Below are positions 1 to 8,796 of a stretch of 34,893 nucleotides of DNA, one piece after another (positions within the stretch are counted from its first letter, which is position 1; each line of letters begins with the position of its first letter). Source of the DNA: Lewinella sp. GTDB taxonomy: Bacteria; Bacteroidota; Bacteroidia; Chitinophagales; Saprospiraceae. Below the pieces are notes generated by a model, which saw nothing but the letters and a program-made list of their open reading frames with translations, searched no databases and was not told the DNA's origin. The translations under genes were made by a program, and so were the position numbers. Location: positions 1-34,893 of the forward strand of contig JAGQXH010000007.1 in the NCBI GenBank assembly GCA_020436695.1. Direction: 5' to 3'.

Positions 1-1
1 A

Positions 2-715
<714 letters not shown>

Positions 716-730
716 ACGGCCGCTGCGCTG

Positions 731-767
731 ACGGCCGGCCCGGATACACAGTGGAAGGGCCGGCCGT
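731..767 (+). terminator. Perfect 11-bp GC-rich hairpin after eno
   Basis: Arms acggccggccc (731-741) and gggccggccgt (757-767) pair perfectly around a 15-nt loop, 15 bp after the enolase stop codon. No T-run follows (next bases are caatccg), so it is an intrinsic-terminator-like stem without the usual U tract. It may stop or pause transcription or protect the eno mRNA 3' end; that role is inferred from position. Confidence 0.55.
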
Positions 768-787
768 CAATCCGAAAGGGGGCCGTA

Positions 788-814
788 CGTATTTCAAGCG
801 AAGTAAGAAATACG
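788..814 (+). other. Second small hairpin in eno-ftsB spacer
   Basis: cgtatttc (788-795) pairs with gaaatacg (807-814) around an 11-nt loop, 20 bp downstream of the larger stem. It lies about 70 bp before the next start codon, so it could be part of the eno terminator region or of the 5' leader of the next gene. Function unknown. Confidence 0.35.
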
Positions 815-885
815 GGTCGATTCATGGCAAACAGGAAATATATCCCTAATTTGTAGGCCCGTTTTAACCCGAAACCATTGATACC

Positions 886-1197
886 ATGGCTAATAATTCC
901 TTTCAGGCTCTGAAAGATCTGATCCCCGCTCCTTTGCGCAACCGCTATTTTATCGCGATCGCCGTCTTTTTAGCCTGGATGATCTTCTTGGACAAGCACG
1001 ACATCCTGACGCAATGGCGTTTGCAACAGACTGTGAATAAGCTGCAGGAAGACAAGTCTTTTTATTCCGAAAAGATCGAGGAAGCCGAGCAGGAACGCCT
1101 GGAACTGGATATCAATGATGAGAAATTCGCCCGCGAACGGTATTATATGAAAAAATCGGATGAAGATGTCTTCATCATCGAAAAGAAAGAAGACTAA
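886..1197 (+). CDS. FtsB/DivIC-family septum formation initiator (bitopic division protein)
   Basis: A 103-residue bitopic membrane protein with the architecture of the FtsB/DivIC family. There is a short cytoplasmic N-terminus, one transmembrane helix at about residues 21-36 (YFIAIAVFLAWMIFL), a charged coiled-coil at about 41-78, and then the signature FARERYYMKKSDEDVFII (81-98), typical of Bacteroidota members. Family members act in the divisome, where FtsB/DivIC forms a complex with FtsL and FtsQ/DivIB at the septum. Location directly downstream of eno on the same strand matches the eno-ftsB synteny known in other bacteria. The ATG at 886 is the only sensible start. I give no gene symbol because FtsB and DivIC cannot be separated by sequence reading alone. 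Confidence 0.88.
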   Translation: MANNSFQALKDLIPAPLRNRYFIAIAVFLAWMIFLDKHDILTQWRLQQTVNKLQEDKSFYSEKIEEAEQERLELDINDEKFARERYYMKKSDEDVFIIEKKED

Positions 1198-1225
1198 CAA
1201 CCTAATCTAAATAATTTAGCAATTT

Positions 1226-2095
1226 ATGTCGGTTCTCGTAAATAAAGACTCCCGGATCATCGTGCAGGGATTTACCGGGAAGGAAGGTACTTTTCATGCC
1301 AGTCAGATGATTGAGTACGGTACAAATGTGGTTGGTGGTGTTACGCCCGGTAAAGGTGGTACCACTCACCTGGATAAGCCGGTATTCAACACCGTACAGG
1401 AAGCGGTAGATAAGGCCGGTGCGGATACTTCAGTGATCTTCGTACCGCCACCCTTTGCCGGAGATGCCATTATGGAAGCTGCAGCGGCCGGTATCAAAGT
1501 GATCATCTGCATCACAGAAGGTATTCCGGTACAGGACATGGTGAAAGTGAAAGCTTACATTGAAGATTATGACTGTCGTCTGGTAGGGCCCAACTGCCCC
1601 GGCGTGATCACTCCCGGTGAAGCCAAATGCGGCATTATGCCCGGCTTCATTCACCGCAAGGGTAAGATCGGGATCGTTTCCCGCTCCGGTACGCTGACTT
1701 ACGAGGCGGTTGATCAGGTGACCAAGGCCGGTATGGGCCAATCTACCTGCATCGGTATCGGTGGTGACCCCATCGTCGGTACCACCACCAAAGAAGCAGT
1801 AGAACTGTTGATGAACGATCCGGAAACCGAAGGTATCATCATGATCGGTGAGATCGGCGGTAGCATGGAAGCCGAAGCCGCACAGTACATCAAAGAACAC
1901 GGTACAAAACCGGTCGTTGGTTTCATTGCCGGTCAGACGGCACCCAAAGGCCGTACCATGGGCCATGCCGGTGCCATTATCGGCGGCGCGGAAGATACGG
2001 CGGAAGCCAAAATGAAGATCATGGCCGAATGCGGCATCCACGTGGTGAAATCTCCGGCGGATATCGGAAGTACTATGGCCGAGGTGTTGAAATAA
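1226..2095 (+). CDS. sucD: Succinyl-CoA synthetase (ADP/GDP-forming) alpha subunit
   Basis: Alpha subunit of succinyl-CoA synthetase, the TCA-cycle enzyme that couples succinyl-CoA hydrolysis to nucleotide triphosphate synthesis. At 289 residues it has the normal full length. Visible motifs are the CoA-binding Rossmann loop [10 protein letters not shown] (about 15-24), GPNCPGVI (121-128), [10 protein letters not shown] (151-160), and GHAGAIIGG (246-254), whose His247 is the residue phosphorylated during catalysis. The gene starts 28 bp after the FtsB-type gene, so the two may share a transcript. The partner beta subunit gene sucC is not next to it; the flanking genes are a division gene and an aminotransferase, so sucC must lie elsewhere. 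Identity is secure. Confidence 0.97.
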   Translation: MSVLVNKDSRIIVQGFTGKEGTFHASQMIEYGTNVVGGVTPGKGGTTHLDKPVFNTVQEAVDKAGADTSVIFVPPPFAGDAIMEAAAAGIKVIICITEGIPVQDMVKVKAYIEDYDCRLVGPNCPGVITPGEAKCGIMPGFIHRKGKIGIVSRSGTLTYEAVDQVTKAGMGQSTCIGIGGDPIVGTTTKEAVELLMNDPETEGIIMIGEIGGSMEAEAAQYIKEHGTKPVVGFIAGQTAPKGRTMGHAGAIIGGAEDTAEAKMKIMAECGIHVVKSPADIGSTMAEVLK

Positions 2096-2103
2096 TTAAG
2101 GCG

Positions 2104-2131
2104 AGTCGTCAGTCATTAGTCGATAGTCGTT
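2104..2131 (+). repeat. Four AGTCNNN heptad repeats (with inverted GACT copies at 2236-2254)
   Basis: AGTC occurs at 2104, 2111, 2118 and 2125, exactly every 7 bp (AGTCGTC, AGTCATT, AGTCGAT, AGTCGTT). At the other end of the same spacer GACT, its reverse complement, occurs at 2236, 2243, 2247 and 2251. The spacer between sucD and the aminotransferase is therefore bounded by word repeats in inverted orientation. A weak stem also lies between them (ccag at 2151-2154 with ctgg at 2172-2175; gtag with ctac inside). A similar heptad run occurs at 10017-10037. Function unknown. Confidence 0.6.
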
Positions 2132-2271
2132 GTGGTAATTGCCAAGATTACCAGGAAGTAGTCGAAGCTACCTGGAACAGATCCTCGTTTATCCATGAAC
2201 CGGTCGATGCTTTTTCATTTTACTAAGGTAGGCCTGACTTACGACTGACTGACTAGCAACTCATATTGATA

Positions 2272-3438
2272 ATGTCGGTTGTTTTTGACAAATCGGAAGA
2301 TCTGTTCCCAATTAAGAGCGACCAGATCTTCCTTTCCCATTGCGGCATTTCTCCTTTATATGGTCCGGCAGCCGAGCAGGCAATTGGTCTGATCCGGGAG
2401 CAGCAGTTGCGTGGGGGTGGCGGTCTGATCGAAGTCTATGAGCAATGGATGAACGGCTTGCGGGCGCAGGCTGCCTTATTGCTCGGCACCCAACCAGAAA
2501 ACATGGCCTTCGTGCGTAATACCTCGGAGGCCATGTCTATGTTAGCCAATGGCTATCCCTTTGAGCCCGGTGATGAGGTGATTACCTTTGTGCAGGAATA
2601 TCCAGCCAACTATTATCCGTGGATATTGCAGGAGCGCCGGGGCGTTACTGTGAAATTTTTATCCAATATTCCGGCTGCGGGCGATATCCCACAGGAGGTG
2701 ATCGGCAAATGGTCAGAGCGGGAATTGCTGGAACTGATCAGCCCGAAAACCCGCGTTATTGCGTTGAGCCATGTGCAATTCACCAGCGGTTATGCGGCCA
2801 ACCTGCAGCGCCTGGGCGAGATCTGCAAGGAATATGATATCGATCTGGTGATCGATGCCGCACAGAGTATGGGATGTATGCCGCTCTACCCCGAAAACTG
2901 GAACGTCGCGGCAGTTGCTTCGGCTGGATGGAAGTGGCTGCTGGGGCCGGTTGGAGCCGGTATCTTCTACACTCGTCCCGATTTCCGGGATAAGATCGCC
3001 ATTACGCAGATCGGAGTGGAGACCATGCTGCAAACCTACGATTTTCTCGATCTCTCCTGGGCACCCACTCCTACTGCCCGCCGCTTCGAGTACAGCACCT
3101 CTCCCATTCAGTTGGTAGCTGCTCTGACCACCTGCCTGAAAGATCTGCACGTTCACTACGGCTCCGAAGCTATCTTTCGGGAGGCCATCCGCTTGCAGGA
3201 CGTTTTTCTCGGTGCGCTGAACAATCCTATATTAACGCCGCTGCTATTTGACGCCGCCCATCGCTCGGGTATCCTCACTTTGTATTGCGAACAGGAAAAG
3301 ATCGTTTTGGACATGCTAAAGGAAGCAGGGATCACATGTTCAGGCAGGGGACGGCTCATCCGCGTTGCTCCACATTTTTACAATACGGATGAGGAGATGC
3401 TGCGACTGGCGGAGTTGTTGAATGGGTGGCGGGGATAG
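2272..3438 (+). CDS. Aminotransferase class V-fold PLP enzyme (cysteine desulfurase-like)
   Basis: A fold-type I PLP enzyme of the class V aminotransferase/cysteine desulfurase superfamily, 388 residues from the ATG at 2272 (an upstream in-frame TTG at 2266 adds two residues but is less likely). Family features are FVRNTSEAMS (about 81-90, phosphate binding), ALSHVQFTSG (164-173, ring-stacking His), DLVIDAAQSMG (191-201, Asp that binds the pyridine N), and GWKWLLGPVG (219-228), with Lys221 as the probable Schiff-base lysine. The substrate cannot be read from sequence: no SufS-type active-site Cys loop is apparent, and there are no suf, isc or kynurenine-pathway neighbours. It probably acts alone in amino-acid metabolism. 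The family is clear and the exact reaction unknown. Confidence 0.87.
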   Translation: MSVVFDKSEDLFPIKSDQIFLSHCGISPLYGPAAEQAIGLIREQQLRGGGGLIEVYEQWMNGLRAQAALLLGTQPENMAFVRNTSEAMSMLANGYPFEPGDEVITFVQEYPANYYPWILQERRGVTVKFLSNIPAAGDIPQEVIGKWSERELLELISPKTRVIALSHVQFTSGYAANLQRLGEICKEYDIDLVIDAAQSMGCMPLYPENWNVAAVASAGWKWLLGPVGAGIFYTRPDFRDKIAITQIGVETMLQTYDFLDLSWAPTPTARRFEYSTSPIQLVAALTTCLKDLHVHYGSEAIFREAIRLQDVFLGALNNPILTPLLFDAAHRSGILTLYCEQEKIVLDMLKEAGITCSGRGRLIRVAPHFYNTDEEMLRLAELLNGWRG

Positions 3439-3488
3439 CTGCGAATGGTCTACGTAAAATTCCAACGACGGCAAACTGGAAAGTCCAC

Positions 3489-4169
3489 TTAACTCAACAG
3501 CATCAGAGCGATCAGCGCAATGAAGATGGCAATGAGGTAATAGGTGAGGTTGTTGCTTTGGTATTTTTCAAAGAGGTGTTTTACCAGATCCAGCCATTCC
3601 AGCTTTCTTCCCAGTTTTTCAATCGACAGCACGAAATATTTGGGCGTATCTTCCAGGGCAAACTTTTTGGGATTGGCCAGTAATTTCAGGATCATGAACT
3701 CACTGTCCATAAAAGCGAGCTCGTATACCTTGGTCTTGTCGTAATCCTCATCACCGATAAAGAGTTTGTTACCCACGTAGCGCCATTTGCCCTGTTCTAC
3801 TTCCCCATCGACGGTTTTCAGATATTCCCGGTCTTCTTCTTCCTGCGGTTGCGGAAAAAAAAAGTGAAAAACCAGCTCGTGGAAATTTTCATCATCCCGC
3901 ACTTCTACCCAGGGCTTATTCGTGTACACACCTTCTTCCCGCAGGTCATCGCTGTTTTCCTTAATAATAGGGATCACCTTATCCAAATACTCATCCAGCG
4001 TATCGGCTTCCGGAAACTGCTGGGTATTGAATAATTCGGCAATATTATCGAAAAACTTGTTTTCCAAGGTAGTAGCTTTTAAGCGGTCTAAGTTACGATT
4101 TCCTTTTGTTTTTTTGGGACGGGTTTTAGGATCTGGATGCCTTCCAGTAGAGACCGGGCGTGCCGGCAT
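3489..4169 (-). CDS. Unknown protein with C-terminal membrane anchor
   Basis: I do not recognise a family. The 226-residue protein starts with a basic, proline-rich segment (about 1-25), continues as a soluble, strongly acidic region without signal peptide, and ends in one hydrophobic helix (LTYYLIAIFIALIALMLLS, about 208-226) reaching the C-terminus. That layout fits a tail-anchored inner-membrane protein with its body in the cytoplasm. Aromatic-rich stretches such as FHELVFHFFFP and GKWRYVGNKLF suggest a folded domain. The gene converges on the aminotransferase with a 50-bp gap. The first 25 residues are low complexity, so the true start could lie slightly downstream, though no other ATG is close. 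The coding frame looks genuine from its length and composition. Confidence 0.65.
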   Translation of the reverse strand: MPARPVSTGRHPDPKTRPKKTKGNRNLDRLKATTLENKFFDNIAELFNTQQFPEADTLDEYLDKVIPIIKENSDDLREEGVYTNKPWVEVRDDENFHELVFHFFFPQPQEEEDREYLKTVDGEVEQGKWRYVGNKLFIGDEDYDKTKVYELAFMDSEFMILKLLANPKKFALEDTPKYFVLSIEKLGRKLEWLDLVKHLFEKYQSNNLTYYLIAIFIALIALMLLS

Positions 4170-4395
4170 CTAACTGGGAATCTTTTAAACAAACATTCCA
4201 TACATTGAAAAATCCCTACCGATGGTTGAATGAAATTGCCCAGCCTGGATAACCAGAATAATATTGTGATCAACGAAGGCGCCCATAGATGGTGATTAAA
4301 AACTTGAAATTCAGTCATTTGCTGAATCAGGACGAGCTTTTTTTCGCACCCTCCTGTGCAAAAGCGCATTGACAGTCTTACTAAAAAATACTATA

Positions 4396-4824
4396 ATGAA
4401 GCAATTGATTCTGATTATTGGTGCTTTACTTTTTGGAGTTTCCTTAAATGGTCAAAATGATCAGGGAAAAATACTAGGCACCTGGCTGAACGCGATGGAA
4501 AATGCCCGCATTGAAATATTTAAACGAGATGATAAATATTTCGGCAAAGTGGTCTGGTTGGCCAATGAACTCAACCTGGATCAGCTTCCTGAATCCAAGC
4601 TAAGAAAAAACGCAACTGCCCCACAGCCAGATGAGATCCTGGGAAAAGAGATTATCTCCAACCTGGAATACGAAAATGGGGAATGGGTGAATGGTACGAT
4701 CTATTTTGCCCAAATAGATGACTATGTAGCCTGCAAAATCAGGGTCAGTGATGAGGGAGAAGAACTATATATTACGCTAAAAAAAGGCTGGCTTTCAAGA
4801 ACAAAAACCTGGACGCGAATATGA
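4396..4824 (+). CDS. DUF2147 family secreted protein
   Basis: A 142-residue exported protein starting at the ATG at 4396; an in-frame TTG at 4369 would put nine residues before the signal peptide and is rejected. Residues 1-20 (MKQLILIIGALLFGVSLNGQ) form a signal peptide. The mature part has the DUF2147 pattern: GTWLNAMENARIEIFKRDD, then a G-K-V-V-W strand, a mid-region ILGKEIISNLEYENGEWVNG, and a C-terminal half with CKIRV and YITLKKGWLSRTKTW, close to the family's W-x-R ending. DUF2147 proteins are small secreted beta-rich proteins of unknown role. The gene stands alone, divergent from the membrane-anchored unknown and convergent with the esterase. Confidence 0.82.
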   Translation: MKQLILIIGALLFGVSLNGQNDQGKILGTWLNAMENARIEIFKRDDKYFGKVVWLANELNLDQLPESKLRKNATAPQPDEILGKEIISNLEYENGEWVNGTIYFAQIDDYVACKIRVSDEGEELYITLKKGWLSRTKTWTRI

Positions 4825-4895
4825 ACACATATATCAGTTATCAGCGTACCTTTTCTTGATCTTGCTATCCAACCAAACCAAGCCTCACTTTAAAT

Positions 4896-6746
4896 TTAAT
4901 TCGATTTAACGATTTTACCGAATAGTGTGTTTCCAGAAGCTTCAACTTTGACAAAATAAGTTCCGGGCGGAAAGGAAGTGAGGTCTATTTCTGGTGGGTT
5001 CTTGGCATGAAAGATCAGTTTTCCTGAAACAGTGAATACCGCCACTTCCATTGCAAACCACCTGAGATCATGGTGAATCTTGAATTTGCCCGTTGTGGGA
5101 TTGGGGTAGAAATATACCCCATTCTGCTCAACAGCCATTTTAGAAACAGCGGTAGTACTTGTGCACCCGGCATATGCACTCACCTCATCCCAGAAATCAC
5201 ATTCCGTTGTCCGCAAACCACACTGGGTACCGTCGGGCGTCTCATTGATTTTGAGATAGCAATCCGTGGCAGCATCGTATGACGGCCAGTTGGGCAAGCC
5301 ACTGCCGTTTGGGTCTCCGCTTCGTGCAAAATTCGTCCAATAGCGGAGGCAAAAATCTTCGACTTGTTCATCTGCATCGGTATACCAGGAGCCTACGGCC
5401 AAGGGTGAATTCTCCCATGTATTGAACACATAGAACAACTCGATTCCGTGATAAGCCCCCAATTCACCGATTGTAGGGATGTTGGGATTGTGCGTATGCG
5501 TAAAGAAATATCGCCACACTGGTTCTGTTTGGTTCTTGCTGATACACCGGGCCGTCCTGCGGATGGAATTGGTAAACTGGGCATCGGTCAGTATGGCTAC
5601 AAATGATTGCCGGGCTTCTTCATTAGTCGCGCCGGGTGGATAGAGCGCCAAAGCCTGTGATCGATATTGCGGTGGTATGGCCGTATTTACCAGTGCCGTT
5701 ACCATAAAGGGATAAACGGTTTGCGGAGCAGACAGGCTCATCTCGTCCGAATTGGAGCCCAGCATCAGGGGTACTTTATTGAAGTTACCGGTTTGAAACA
5801 TCGCCTCGGGAAAATCCTGGAAAATACGATGATCGAGGGTAGGCCGCCAATGCTGCTGAACAATGCCGCCCTGTATGGGGTGTTCGAGTCCACTCACTAA
5901 ACTGTCGGCACTCAGTGACCGCATATATGTTATTTTTTCCGCATCGGTACCGGTTTGGGTGAAGCCGTCCACAAATGTGATCCCTTTTGCCTTCGTCGTG
6001 TCATAAGGCTCCACGCCCGGTAATGCACTTTCAATGATGGCTTTGTGGAACAGCCCCGCTGCCATTTGGGTGGTTAAGAGATTACCCACATTCACCCCGC
6101 CGCCGCTTTCGCCGAAAATGGTTACGTTGTCCGGATCGCCGCCAAAACCGGAAATATTGTCCTGCACCCACTGCAAGGCAAAGATCTGGTCCATCACGCC
6201 GTAATTCCCAGCCACCTCATCGCTGTTTTCAACTTCCAGCCCCGGATGCACCAAATAGCCCAATGGGCCCAGCCGGTATTGGATAGTGACGAGAACGACA
6301 TTACCGCGTTCGGCCATATTTTTCCCATAATAGATCTCTGTTCCGCCGGCTATCTCGCTTGTACTGCCAGCCTGATTGCCGCCTCCGTGAATAAATACCA
6401 TGACTGGAAGATTGGCCGAGATGTCGGGACTCCATACGTTCAGATAAAGACAATCTTCTTCCCCTTCCACGACACCGGTAGTGTCACCCTGATCGAAATT
6501 CTTTTGAGGACACTTGGGAGGGAATTGGTGCGCAGTGATTGGCCCGGTCCAGCTTTCCGGAGGAATGGTCGGCTTCCACCGTAGTGTGCCCACGGGCGGG
6601 GCAGCATAGGGTATGCCAAGGAATTCGTAAAGATTCCCGTTCATTTGTCCCGTCACCGGGCCGTATTGAGTGGAGACGGTCTGGGCAGTTACCGAAAATA
6701 CCGGAAAAAGAATAGAGCAGATAAAAAGCAAAATTTTGGGCAGCAT
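4896..6746 (-). CDS. Carboxylesterase type B, T9SS-secreted
   Basis: A 616-residue secreted alpha/beta-hydrolase of the type B carboxylesterase family, which hydrolyses carboxylic esters. A signal peptide (about 1-22, ending VTAQ) is followed by the family hallmarks: EDCLYLNVW (97-105), oxyanion-hole HGGG (120-123), FGGDPDNVTIFGESGGG (201-217) with nucleophile Ser214, the acidic residue in LMLGSNSDE (probably Glu335), and catalytic His433 in GAYHGIELFYVF. From about 540 a T9SS type A sorting domain follows: the FYPNPTTGKF start, a beta-sandwich, and a C-terminal KIVKSN. Export is therefore through the outer membrane, to the surface or medium. Natural substrate unknown. A metallopeptidase gene lies upstream on the same strand, 220 bp away, with no sign of co-transcription. 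Confidence 0.93.
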   Translation of the reverse strand: MLPKILLFICSILFPVFSVTAQTVSTQYGPVTGQMNGNLYEFLGIPYAAPPVGTLRWKPTIPPESWTGPITAHQFPPKCPQKNFDQGDTTGVVEGEEDCLYLNVWSPDISANLPVMVFIHGGGNQAGSTSEIAGGTEIYYGKNMAERGNVVLVTIQYRLGPLGYLVHPGLEVENSDEVAGNYGVMDQIFALQWVQDNISGFGGDPDNVTIFGESGGGVNVGNLLTTQMAAGLFHKAIIESALPGVEPYDTTKAKGITFVDGFTQTGTDAEKITYMRSLSADSLVSGLEHPIQGGIVQQHWRPTLDHRIFQDFPEAMFQTGNFNKVPLMLGSNSDEMSLSAPQTVYPFMVTALVNTAIPPQYRSQALALYPPGATNEEARQSFVAILTDAQFTNSIRRTARCISKNQTEPVWRYFFTHTHNPNIPTIGELGAYHGIELFYVFNTWENSPLAVGSWYTDADEQVEDFCLRYWTNFARSGDPNGSGLPNWPSYDAATDCYLKINETPDGTQCGLRTTECDFWDEVSAYAGCTSTTAVSKMAVEQNGVYFYPNPTTGKFKIHHDLRWFAMEVAVFTVSGKLIFHAKNPPEIDLTSFPPGTYFVKVEASGNTLFGKIVKSN

Positions 6747-6966
6747 AGGGTGATGATTTACTTTAATATTTGACTATGGATTACCATCAAGGTTTAAGCG
6801 GCCGGTATTAATATTTTTTGATTTGGGATGGTAAAATAGCGCCTATACCAAAGCAGATGAGGAACAGGGATTTGGGTTTTGAGTAGGGCAGCGACAAGAT
6901 GTCTGATCGAGGATGATGTACAGTGTGTGGGGCATCTTATGGTATTGCCTGAAAATTGGTTCCCGC

Positions 6967-7635
6967 TCAAAATACTTTATTAATTCTTGTTTTGAATTCA
7001 TCTTTATATTCGGAGAATCCTTTCCCATAAGTTTGGTAAAACAGCGCATAAAAATCATTCTGATTCAGCGACTGTTTCATGAATTTCAGAAAATTATCCC
7101 TACCGTAAGTTGCTACTAGGTCATTGATGATACAACCAAATTCAGCGTAGATGAATTTGTATTTCTGCGGCACACTACAGTTCTTAACCGAGGCTCCTTT
7201 TGAAGAAAAAACCGATCCCCAATCTTCTGGCTGGACAAAATTGCCCTCGTTTATTTTTTTGTAGGTTTCTGCTATGCTCGGATAGCCGTCAAGTCCAAAT
7301 TGATTTGAGCTATATACTGCTACACCTTCTATAAACCATTGTGGATAGCTTATCACTTTTTTTAAAGACATGTTTTGGTAAAGCAGTAAATGAGATAATT
7401 CGTGTTTTAAATAGGTGTGGATGTGTTCAGTTTCCCGGATAAGGCTGTCGATATTTTTCAAATCCGAAATGTCATCATCGGGATGGTAATAGATGGTAGC
7501 CAATGCTGAATGATAGGTTTTAAATCCAGGTACAAATATTGATACCACGACTAATCGACCAAATAGAAGATGATATATCAGAAATGCCAAAAGCAGAAAG
7601 GCAATTGATGTCAATATTTTTTTTATCGATCTCAT
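6967..7635 (-). CDS. Membrane-anchored HExxH metallopeptidase (peptidase MA-like)
   Basis: A 222-residue protein with one N-terminal hydrophobic helix (about 8-25, signal anchor or uncleaved signal) and an extracytoplasmic gluzincin-type zinc site. The zinc-binding motif is HELSH at 78-82, and the third ligand is probably Glu103 in QWFIEGVAVYS, 20 residues downstream; the WFxEGxA block is characteristic of the peptidase MA-like group. A late segment, GRDNFLKFMKQ, matches the helix that often ends such domains. It is short for the group and has no other domains. It should cleave peptides at the outer face of the inner membrane or in the periplasm; substrate unknown. It lies on the same strand as the lipoprotein gene 104 bp upstream and may be co-expressed with it. 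Confidence 0.75.
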   Translation of the reverse strand: MRSIKKILTSIAFLLLAFLIYHLLFGRLVVVSIFVPGFKTYHSALATIYYHPDDDISDLKNIDSLIRETEHIHTYLKHELSHLLLYQNMSLKKVISYPQWFIEGVAVYSSNQFGLDGYPSIAETYKKINEGNFVQPEDWGSVFSSKGASVKNCSVPQKYKFIYAEFGCIINDLVATYGRDNFLKFMKQSLNQNDFYALFYQTYGKGFSEYKDEFKTRINKVF

Positions 7636-7739
7636 TGTTTTTTGATTGCCGGAAACCTATTGAAGCGATTGGTGGAGTAGACTCTTGTCCGTCTTTGAAA
7701 GCGGTACGAATATAAAGTGAAAGGGGAACTCATACAATC

Positions 7740-8570
7740 TCACCCAATAAACTGAAACGCCACAATAGCATCAATGCTATCCGTACCGATAATAGCCGGT
7801 GTCCATGAGAGCGACTCGAAATAGGTTCGCATTTTAGCGTCACAATCACAATCGAGTGAACCTTCCAGATAATCCAGTATCCTGGCGTTACCTGCTTTGT
7901 CGATCTGCACCAAGTACCTCCCGAGTAAGGTTACCGCTTGCCGGCACCTGATCGTATCCGAGTGATAGATCGCTAAACTATCGGTGACTAGAGGTACCGG
8001 CATTTGATCTACTTTAACGGTTTGTTCTTTTTCGGGATCAATGGCCAGGTAGCGATATTGCAATTCCAGCAACTTTAAACGCTGAGATACATTCCCACCA
8101 AAATATTCTTCGATCAAGGCCCAGGCCCTTTTATTGTAACAGGTATCGTAATTATAAATAAGACAGCCGGTGTTTTCAATATGTACACCCAATACTTTGA
8201 AATAAGTCTCATATTCCGATGAGCTTTTTCCGGTTATTCCGTTAAACTGGATCAAGGCCGGGCTGCCGTCGCGAAAATCCTGTTCAGCTGCATTTTGAGC
8301 CTCTTCACAGCTTTTGAAATTAAAGGAAAGATCAGGCCGCTGTTGGTTGAACCTTCTACCGGCGATGATCTCATCTATCTGAGAGATGTAGGTCTTACCC
8401 CGGTAGATCATCGGATGGTAAGGGAAGAGATCGTGCAAGAAGACCGGATAAACTGTAGTATCATCGACAATTGCTTCTTCACATGGCAACAAGGGATTAT
8501 CATTACAGGCTATTAACAATAGCAGGTAAACACTCCACAGCGGGCATAGTAACCAATTCCTCATGATCAT
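7740..8570 (-). CDS. Predicted lipoprotein of unknown function
   Basis: Not recognised. The 276-residue protein opens with a lipoprotein signal (LLLLIAC; Cys22 counting from the ATG at 8570, or Cys20 from the in-frame ATG at 8564, which is an equally good start). The mature protein has several cysteines, among them pairs that could form disulfides (CLIYNYDTC and LDCDC), fitting a periplasmic location. A segment INGITGKSSSEYETYF-like in the first half and the C-terminal strand pattern suggest a beta-rich fold, but no catalytic motif is visible. It is divergent from the DUF6090 gene, with a 226-bp spacer, and lies upstream of the metallopeptidase on the same strand. Confidence 0.7.
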   Translation of the reverse strand: MIMRNWLLCPLWSVYLLLLIACNDNPLLPCEEAIVDDTTVYPVFLHDLFPYHPMIYRGKTYISQIDEIIAGRRFNQQRPDLSFNFKSCEEAQNAAEQDFRDGSPALIQFNGITGKSSSEYETYFKVLGVHIENTGCLIYNYDTCYNKRAWALIEEYFGGNVSQRLKLLELQYRYLAIDPEKEQTVKVDQMPVPLVTDSLAIYHSDTIRCRQAVTLLGRYLVQIDKAGNARILDYLEGSLDCDCDAKMRTYFESLSWTPAIIGTDSIDAIVAFQFIG

Positions 8571-8754
8571 AGATATTTCTTATCATTACAGATGAGATAA
8601 GCGTTCAAACTGGTGGAAACGGGCATATTGAGCAAAAGCCCGCAAATCTTGGCTCAGACCGGTCTTTTTCTTACAAGATGTATCGAATGTATGATTTGCA
8701 AGTGTGCTGTTCATCATTAAATCTTCTGCGTCAGTAGAAAAAACGCCCAACTTT

Positions 8755-8771
8755 TTTGACTATCCGTCAAA
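8755..8771. promoter_or_regulatory. Small palindrome TTTGAC-N5-GTCAAA in divergent promoter region
   Basis: TTTGAC (8755-8760) and GTCAAA (8766-8771) are perfect inverted 6-mers separated by tatcc, 26 bp before the DUF6090 start codon. The size and spacing fit a dimeric regulator's operator in the spacer between two divergent genes. No regulator gene is adjacent, so this is a candidate only. Confidence 0.3.
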
Positions 8772-8796
8772 TTGAAAGTAACCAACTGATAAACAC

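Noticed and set aside
1430-2041. 203-codon antisense frame in sucD
   Set aside because: A mirror frame of a conserved high-confidence gene; His/Phe/Asp-rich and without motifs.
4088-4369. 93-codon minus-strand frame upstream of the unknown tail-anchored protein
   Set aside because: It overlaps the 5' end of the better-supported gene in another frame and shows no domain or sensible composition.
6747-6966. Possible small gene in the 220-bp spacer between the esterase and metallopeptidase
   Set aside because: The frames there are remnants of shadow frames over the metallopeptidase 3' end; no start with coding character was seen.
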